A stretch of DNA of 64,000 nt from Isoetes taiwanensis (Eukaryota > Streptophyta > Lycopodiopsida > Isoetales > Isoetaceae): contig JAJEKV010000050.1 in the NCBI GenBank assembly GCA_021234155.1, positions 4,762,550 to 4,826,549 on the forward strand. Direction: 5' to 3'. Below the pieces are notes generated by a model that saw nothing but the letters and a program-made list of their open reading frames with translations, was not told the origin of the DNA and did no database searches. A program made the translations under genes and the position numbers. Positions 57,614-64,000 of this stretch are shown here, in pieces. Position 1 is the first letter of the stretch, and each line of letters begins with the position of its first letter.

Positions 57614-58075
57614 ATGGCTTCTTTGAGATCTAAGCTGGAGAAATTCTCTAATTTCCTGCAAAGAAAGAGCATGTTATCAAGATCAAGTTCTTCCGTTAGT
57701 AGCAGAAGCAGCTCTTTTCGGTCCAGACGTAGTTCTTTTGAATCACAAAGGCAAATGAGTGATTTGGACAGTGATTATGAGAGAGGAGATGCATCTTGTT
57801 CTGAGATTTCAGAAATGCCAGAAGGGTGTGTGGCAATGTATGTGGGAGAGCAAAGACGCAGATTTGTTGTGCCAACTGTAGTTTTAAGCCACCCTTTGAT
57901 GAGAAGATTGCTTGATAGATCTGCCGAAGAATATGGATTTGAATACAGTGGAGGCCTCTGCAATACCATGTGACTCTGTTCTGTTTGAGCACTTTTGTGG
58001 CTTTTGAAAAGAATCAGAAGCAGGCAGCTCAACTGGCAGTTGATGAGTTGCTAGATTTCTATGCCACTTCGGGAA
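57614..58075 (+). pseudogene. SAUR gene with two frameshifts near the C-terminus
   Basis: The open frame 57614-57973 gives MASLRSKLEKFSNFLQRKSM, a Ser/Arg-rich linker, PEGCVAMYVGEQRRRFVVPT and HPLMRRLLDRSAEEYGFEY, then stops after SGGL. In the next frames CDSVLFEHF and then EKNQKQAAQLAVDELLDFYA continue, so one extra base near 57960 and a second shift near 58005 break an otherwise complete gene. Promoter and TATA are intact, so it is a recent pseudogene or the shifts are sequence errors. Closest to the gene at 24652-25113. Confidence 0.88.
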
Positions 58076-58399
58076 GAACAAAATTAGTTTCCTATTTACT
58101 CTTTTTGTACAGAAACTGCCCCCATTTTTGGGGTAATGAATACACACCAAGCTTTGTTTCCATTGAATGTACCTTTCTTTCTTCACATTATAGTTTAAAA
58201 GCAGGCTCTTTCTAGGTGCTAATTAACTCAAGTAACCAACTTATGATTCAAGATATTGACCAACCATATCCTTATTAAACCTTCTAACAGCCTTCATTTC
58301 TTGCAAACCAATACTTGACTTGTTACAGTATTTAAATCTCTTGGTTCCCGCAAAGGTATCAACAATGAGTTACATGAAAGGAAGAAGAGTCTTATTTTG

Positions 58400-58590
58400 A
58401 TTCTCCAGGAGTCCCCAAGGATGTCGTGTTGGCCTTGATGAAAATGCAGAGCCTCAGTTGTATTCAAAACCATACTCTTCAGGAGATTTGTCAAGTATGC
58501 CAGAATGGAACCTGTCTTGTTTGAGCACTACATATGGTTTTTGAAGGAGGACCAGAAGCATGCATGTTTAAGCTTCTTCTCATGTTTAGG
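58400..58590 (+). pseudogene. SAUR micro-inversion pseudogene (module 4)
   Basis: Plus strand PVLFEHYIWFLKEDQKHA from about 58508 is preceded at 58450-58500 by minus-strand LDKSPEEYGFEY, the same internal inversion as at 24083-24300. Downstream sequence to about 58850 is the reverse complement of 23800-24060. Confidence 0.7.
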
Positions 58591-59099
58591 CCTGCTGTTT
58601 AAGAGACATTTTAATTCTGAGTATGAGACATGCTTTCATGAAAAAATACGTGCTTCTTTTATTCCAAATTACCATGCATTATTTCTCATCTTGTCAGAGT
58701 CTTCTTATTTGCAATATTATCTGTTTAGTGACATCCAAAATCAGCATTTCCACTTCTTTATTTCTAACCTGCATAGCAATTCTGGTTATAAACAAAACCA
58801 AATACGCATTTCCCTGTCATTCCATTCATGCATTTCAAAGTGTTTTTGGCTATTATATTGCAAATTGAGTCAAGATATTGTTGTGTCTAAGAATTCATTT
58901 GATGGAAATAGATTCAATGGACAAAACGCTATAGGAGGTTGTTTTAAGGCAGAAATATACCAAAAGGGTTGAAATTCAAATGGCTCTACTGTCAAATACA
59001 AGAAGGAAGACAAAATATTAGACCAGAAGCGTTTAATGGATTGTATTGGTTCTCTTTATCATCCCAAACTGGTGTATCTGTACATCAAGCCTGAATTTT

Positions 59100-59400
59100 A
59101 ACAGTCACGATAGAAATCTAACAGATCCTCAATCTGGATTTGGGCTGCCTGCTTCTTGTCCTTTACAAATGACATAACATAAACGACAAGGCCTCGCCAA
59201 GAATCAAATTCATGTTTCGTCAACTATCAAGCAGTCTTCTCATAGATGGGTGGCTCAAATAACATATATTTCCCCCACAAATATATTCAGAGACTTCTCA
59301 AAACTCAGCACACATATATTTCCAACATTCTTCAGGGACTTTCCAAAGCTCAGCGCCAAAGAATTTGACCTTGCTAGCAATTCTTTCTTGTGAAGCAAAT
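59100..59400 (-). pseudogene. SAUR pseudogene, second type
   Basis: Minus strand KDKKQAAQIQIEDLLDFYRD matches the C-terminus of the gene at 28877-29296. Farther upstream (59220-59390), decayed pieces of the domain remain, with an internal duplication around acatatatttcc. Confidence 0.65.
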
Positions 59401-60230
59401 ACAAAAAATATTCACAGCGAACTACTCAGAAAAATTTGCACAATTTAACCTTCAAGTCAGCCATTTTTATGTGCTAAAAATGAATAAATTACAGAGAACT
59501 GGTTTTGTTTGTGCTAGAAGAAAGGTACTGGTTGCAGTCAGTTTCATTTCAGAATGGACGTAAGGACAAGTACGAAGGACGACAAATTTCTCATATGTAG
59601 CACATGCAGTTTGTCTTCAATCATAACAGGTCTAGCATGGCCACAGTGGGGCTGGGCTTACCTTCCTATGAGCAAAATTTGGGAGAAGTGCTGAAGATAA
59701 AGGTGGAAACAAAAGATTCCATTGCTACGCAGGCTGTGGGATAATGTATCATTCAACCCACGAGTTAGATGCTTCCCAAGATTGTTCCTGGTATGCTGTC
59801 AGCGATATCACGTGATCACTATGTATTTTAAATGTATTTTTAAATGTATATCGATAACGATAGCGCATCTATGATGCATATAACACAGTTCTTATCTCAA
59901 GCTTAACTTTATGCTTTACTGGCATAAACGTATTCCAATGGAAGCATAGGGGTTAGTTGCAACCTGCAGCAACTGTTAGCACATATATGTTATATACTGT
60001 ACTGATAGCTGATAAGTTTTATATTACATATATGCTATCTGTTACTGCGTTCATTCTTGTTAAGGTCTTAAAGTTGGACATGGAAACCTGCAAGAAAGTC
60101 AGACGAATAAGAGGATTCAAACTATGGAACAAAAAAAAATCCTTACCAGTAGCAATACATTGTGCTGCACCCACAACTTTATCCTCTAGTTGATAGAACG
60201 TGCCTGGTCCTTAGTGTTGATATTTAGCCC
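59401..60230. other. Non-coding sequence, nothing recognised
   Basis: No gene or repeat can be assigned. Confidence 0.5.
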
Positions 60231-60640
60231 TCAACTAGGCATCACATACAAGAATCCATCACATGGCATGCCCATTGTACTCGCAAGTAATCATCAGTCG
60301 CAGTTGACAAAGCAATGCCGGAAGTAAGACAAGCAATATGATCTGTTTGAATGCGCAGACAAATGTATGTGATGCATTGGAGATTAGGGTCCACCAACGG
60401 CTATGTACCCGTCGTCCTTGTTGCAGTATTTGTATCCAGGCTCTAAATCCAAGCCCTGCTCTTCCATATTCAACACTTCCTTCTTCTTCACATAGTCTTA
60501 CTTCCTATTGCTTGCTATGGCTGCTCTCTTTGATCCAAACAGTTCTTTTGAATCACAAAAGCAAAAGAGGACTTGACAGTGATTATGAGGAAAAATGCGC
60601 CGTGTATTGAGGTTTCAGAAATGCCATGTGTGGTTAACGC
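60230..60640 (+). pseudogene. SAUR promoter with truncated SAUR
   Basis: A SAUR-I-like upstream block (catcacatggcatgcc, acaagcaatatgatctg) is followed by an ATG at about 60517 in the context cttgctatggctgc. Only scraps of the Ser-rich linker survive (SSFESQKQKR, DYEEK), up to EVSEMP at about 60615. The SAUR domain is replaced by the tandem repeat starting at 60634. Confidence 0.55.
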
Positions 60641-60820
60641 GTGGAAGCCTCAACGATAACGCACAGACGCGAGCAGCCTTTAGAATTCAAAATATATAAA
60701 ATAGAAAAGTATCTACCGCTTTATCTTAACGCGTGAGCCCCAACGATAACGTGCACAGACGCGAGCAGCCTTTAGCAATTCAAAATATATAAAAATAGAA
60801 AAAAGTATCTACCGGCTTTA
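60634..60820. repeat. Two tandem copies of a 92-bp sequence
   Basis: ttaacgcgtg…aacgataacg…cacagacgcgagcagcc…tatctaccg at 60634-60725 and 60726-60820, differing by a few indels. Confidence 0.85.
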
Positions 60821-61014
60821 TCTGGACAAATGGATCTACATCTGTTACATCCTTCTATCCTGCTGCCCCTGTTAATGTAGCTTGAAGCAAACCTAAAATC
60901 GAGGGAATGCGGCAACCAGGATGCTCCACCTTGCATGAACACTCTACCCGCTCTGCAACTTTTAGAAGCAGCACTGAAAAATGACCTTTCATACCAGGGC
61001 TGTAGATCATACAT

Positions 61015-61090
61015 CGTGTGTCATCCTTTTGCGCGGGGCCATGCTAATCTTCTCTGCATCCTTCCAATTTTATTGGATGTTCAGAAGGAC
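61015..61090 (-). pseudogene. U6 snRNA-derived sequence (5' about 74 nt), chimeric
   Basis: The minus strand from 61090 reads GTCCTTCTGAACATCC, AATAAAATTGGAA, then GCAGAGAAGATTAGCATGGC, CCC and GCGCAA, ending AGGATGACACACG. This follows plant U6 from its first base, including the ACAGAGA-like and AGC regions, with several substitutions. It diverges after the GATGACAC block instead of running to the U-rich 3' end. No U6 promoter (USE/TATA) is evident, so it is a retro-derived pseudogene fused to other sequence (60820-61014). Confidence 0.85.
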
Positions 61091-61180
61091 AAAAATCTCA
61101 CATTCATGAACCGATCATCAATCTGGATTTGGGCTGTCTGCTTCTTTCTTGTCCTTCTGCAGAGGGCACTTAGCGCACAA
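61091..61180 (-). pseudogene. SAUR C-terminal fragment, second type
   Basis: catcaatctggatttgggctgtctgcttctttcttgtcctt is the complement of the KDKK…QAAQIQIDE coding region. The U6-derived piece abuts it at 61090. Confidence 0.55.
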
Positions 61181-61489
61181 TAGCTCCACCCAAAGTTGTG
61201 ATATGGTAATCTGTATTACTTTAAAATACGGAAGGAATGACTGGGGTTTCGTTTTATAACCAGAATGGCTTGGTAGTCAAATAGATCTCTATGCAAGATC
61301 ACAAACAAAATGTGGAAATGCTGGTTTGGATGTTCACTAAATAGAAGGGTCTGACAAGATGATATATACAATGCATGGCAAAAAGCAACGATATAAGTAT
61401 CCCAAAAATTAAATTTCTTTCATACAACGGATCCTAAACATGAAGAGAAGCTTGAACCCTTGCTTAATTGCCATATGAATTTGAGAGCT

Positions 61490-61630
61490 CGCCTACCTCT
61501 GGTCATCGTCCTCTCCAAAAATCGTACTGAAGAGTATGGCTTTGAATACTGGAGGCATTAGCATTTTCATCAAAGGAAACACAAGTGTCCACAACACAAG
61601 CGCCCCCAAGGACCCCCTGGAACATCAAAA
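61490..61630 (-). pseudogene. SAUR micro-inversion pseudogene (module 3)
   Basis: Decayed copy of the 24083-24300 arrangement, with plus-strand TEEYGFEYW between minus-strand SAUR sequence. The upstream flank 61250-61490 matches 23815-24080. Confidence 0.6.
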
Positions 61631-61989
61631 CAAGATTCTTCTTTTAAAATCGCTGTCCATGCCACAATGACCTTGATATCACTGCCAGAAGCAGCCTGTG
61701 CAACTCACCCTGAAGGAACGAACAACAGATTTGACCAGGAAGCAGGGATATATGAGATACTGCTAGCTGTTAGAAGGTGCAACAAAGGATATGGTTAGTA
61801 ATTATCTGAACATATTTGGTTGATTATTTGACTGATTAGCACCTGATAATCTTAGGAAAGATCTTAAAAAGTGGTCCCTGGGAAGTCATGATCCTTTCCA
61901 ATGGAAACAAAATTGGTGTATATTCATTACCCCAAAATTGGGGCAGTTTCTGTACATAAGAGTATATCGAGAGCTAAAATGTTCTTCTA

Positions 61990-62419
61990 AGAGGCATAAA
62001 TCCTAACAGCTCATCAATTTGCCCAGCGTTGTTTACCTGCTTGATTCCTTTTTCAAGAGCCATGAAGTACTCAAACAGGACAAAGTGCGGTATTGTAGAG
62101 GCCTCCAATGTGTTTAAAATGCATATTCCTCGGCTTGAGATTATCAAGCAATCTTTATAAATAGGGGTGAAACAAAACTGCAGTTGGCACGGCAAATCTG
62201 CGCCTTTAGCTCTCCACATACATTGCTACAGCAACTTCTGGCATTTGAAACCTCCACGGAGTCTCGTAATCTGCTGTCAGTCATGTTTCCTTTGTGATTC
62301 AAAGGGGCGTTTAGACCCAAAGGAGTTGCTCCTGCTACTACCAGAATAACTTGATCTTGAGTAGCTGTACTTTCGCGCAGGAAACTAAAGCTTTCCGGTT
62401 TGGAATCTCAAGGATTCAT
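61990..62419 (-). pseudogene. SAUR pseudogene (module 3)
   Basis: The ATG at 62419 (MNP) and scraps of the linker remain. PHFVLFEYFMALEKGIKQ and QIDELLGF mark the domain end. Frequent indels. Confidence 0.75.
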
Positions 62420-62479
62420 GGCAAAACACTAGAGGTAGAATCTTACTAAATTAGGCCATTGAAAGTGCTGGAACAGGAG

Positions 62480-62830
62480 AAGGATTGGTTTTATAGCCGG
62501 ATGGTAGAGTGCGTGTAACAAGGACAATTGATTGTATAACAATGGCCCCATTCTTCACTGGCGCATGGTCTTGCGCCCAAATTATATGCATTTTTGTCTA
62601 CAGTGCAGCCGATAATTGCGCCGGTACGTTAGAAATTTAGTACAGCCGTAAGCAATTTATAGAAGTGGGCCAAACTTGTCAGGCATACCATGTGATGGTT
62701 CTGCTTTGTATCTAGTGTAAAAATGAGCACCAAATGCACATTTCTACCAACTGATGAGATAAGTTTGACAGTGCAGATGCAGCACACAGTGACTGTATAG
62801 GTAGCGAACTATGCTTGTGCAGATCACAAA
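62480..62830 (-). promoter_or_regulatory. SAUR promoter region (module 3), decayed
   Basis: A TATA-like ttttatagccgg (62488-62499) and the SAUR-I block (cagccgtaagcaatttatagaagtgggccaa, catgtgatgg, acatttctaccaactgatga). Confidence 0.55.
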
Positions 62831-63199
62831 CCCATAGGCCTTAATACACAAGTTTGCCACGTTACTGCAAATGGAAAACCAGTCATCCAATACCAATTAC
62901 ATATAGTTAAAGCCTTTGGAAAAAAGTTAAGTGGAAGAACTCAAGCCCATAACAACTCGACGCGGTGTAAAAATTATACGTGGTAGCGAGCATGTGGATA
63001 AAGATTTTATAAGCGGTGCGCGCAATTCAGCTGAAATATCAAGTGATTTACAAATCCTAATACCCTCTACTTTATGCCATAAAAAGCGGTAGCGATATGT
63101 CGCTCATTTAACACTACCGTGTTGTTAACAGCATAAAGTGTATAGTTGACAGCTTACTTTTGTGACTGAGTTTTTAGAAGCTAAAGCTTGCCAGTCTTG

Positions 63200-63480
63200 A
63201 TAAATCATTAAATGCCAGAATCGCCAAACGGCTTCGATGGAATTTGGGCAATTGGCTACGTAATTTATCGGCAGTACCAGAGCAATTTTGCAACAGCTGA
63301 AGACATGTTCACATACGCGATACCGTGAGTTAGTTGATTTTATACAATCTGCATGAACTCGTATACCAGAGGAAAAATTTATTTATTTCCGCGTCTTATT
63401 ACCCATAACATGCGGCACCAATATGGAAAAGTACCCAGTTGGACGCTGGCAGGAAAGTCGTAAAGCATAATTGGTACCAT
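63200..63480 (+). pseudogene. Ghost SAUR locus (module 3)
   Basis: Parallels 25990-26460: promoter-like sequence up to ccataacatgcggc, then tatggaaaagta as in the 3' flank, with no coding region between. Less well preserved than module 1. Confidence 0.4.
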
Positions 63481-63499
63481 GTTCCCTTTTCATATTTCG

Positions 63500-64000
63500 G
63501 TTGAACAACACTGTCCTTTTGTTCCTTTTACCATGAATAGTAGAAGCTGCTGGCTACATTTTAATTCGACTCTTGTATACTCAACTTTACCTCAAACAAG
63601 GCGCGAATCATGCACCCGGTTGACTAAAGAAAAGTAATCTACAGTATTATTTTGATTTCCTCACTTGAGGATTGGAAATGGACTGCTTGTCTATTACTTC
63701 CCGAAACAAGTGGTTTGTCACCTTCATAGTGGCAAACTTCATTTTAGGTACTATGATGCGTAAGTAGCCAACAATTGATATGGAAAACATCAATGATGAA
63801 AAAGATATTTTAACACCGCATTCATTAATTAACTAGAAACATTGTAGATTATCCAGAGAAAAAGAGCATGCTATTCTGAAATAGGAAGCATTTCTGCTCA
63901 TAATGAATATTTGTTCTGTTGCAACTGGGCCCCGTAGAAAATTAATTCAAGCATGGACGGGGTTAAACTCTAGCTAACACTATTCAAAGAAACTGAAATT
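63500..64000. repeat. 3' end of SAUR module 3
   Basis: Matches 26480-26970 (gtatactc…acaa, cccggttgactaaagaaaagtaatctac, gcatg-tattctgaaat). The next module would begin beyond the window. Confidence 0.65.

Noticed and set aside
60770-61014. tRNA-like or SINE sequence next to the U6 fragment
   Set aside because: Phrases resembling A and B boxes are present but no cloverleaf could be drawn with confidence.

Overview
The window is nuclear DNA from a land plant. It holds a small cluster of SAUR (small auxin-up RNA) genes with TATA boxes, spliceosomal introns, one Ty1/copia LTR retrotransposon, several plant-type LINEs and a U6 snRNA-derived fragment. The gene-poor, heavily nested character and the kinds of repeat protein suggest a large seed-free plant genome such as a fern. 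That is an inference; nothing here fixes the species.

Layout. 1-6962: right-hand part of a DNA transposon (element A) with a broken gene X (+), captured host-gene fragments and a long transposase-like gene Y (-). 6963-9763: a decayed spliced gene of unknown function (Z), cut on its left by element A, with a hairpin-rich intron. 10111-10614: an unassigned ORF. 11033-19401: five tandem copies of a LINE 3' tail, the fifth split by a nearly intact copia element (13729-19126). 19402-20880: older LINE debris. 22960-30000: SAUR cluster, two tandem modules holding the window's two intact SAUR genes. 30000-32480: little recognisable. 32480-43830: a LINE split in its reverse transcriptase by a complete 7,700-bp DNA transposon (element B, 34524-42223). 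44800-45760: two related short degenerate units. 46000-49100: remnant of another transposase-like gene. 49100-53240: unassigned. 53250-64000: more SAUR modules, mostly pseudogenes, partly inverted relative to the first block, plus a U6-derived chimera.

The most interesting material is the A/B transposon family. Both carry an X gene (+) converging on a Y gene (-), share terminal inverted repeats starting CATTAGAG, and contain captured pieces of host genes between X and Y (WD40-like in A, single-repeat 72-bp LRR exons in B). B interrupts a LINE reading frame so cleanly that the target can be reconstructed with no target-site duplication. Y has a Cys-x2-His motif and a late Gln-Gly-x-Glu motif that fit a DDE transposase of uncertain superfamily; X is intact in B and unrecognised.

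The SAUR cluster shows modular segmental duplication. Each module has a SAUR on one strand, a neighbouring SAUR pseudogene carrying an internal micro-inversion, and a second SAUR on the other strand whose coding region has been deleted in two of the modules.
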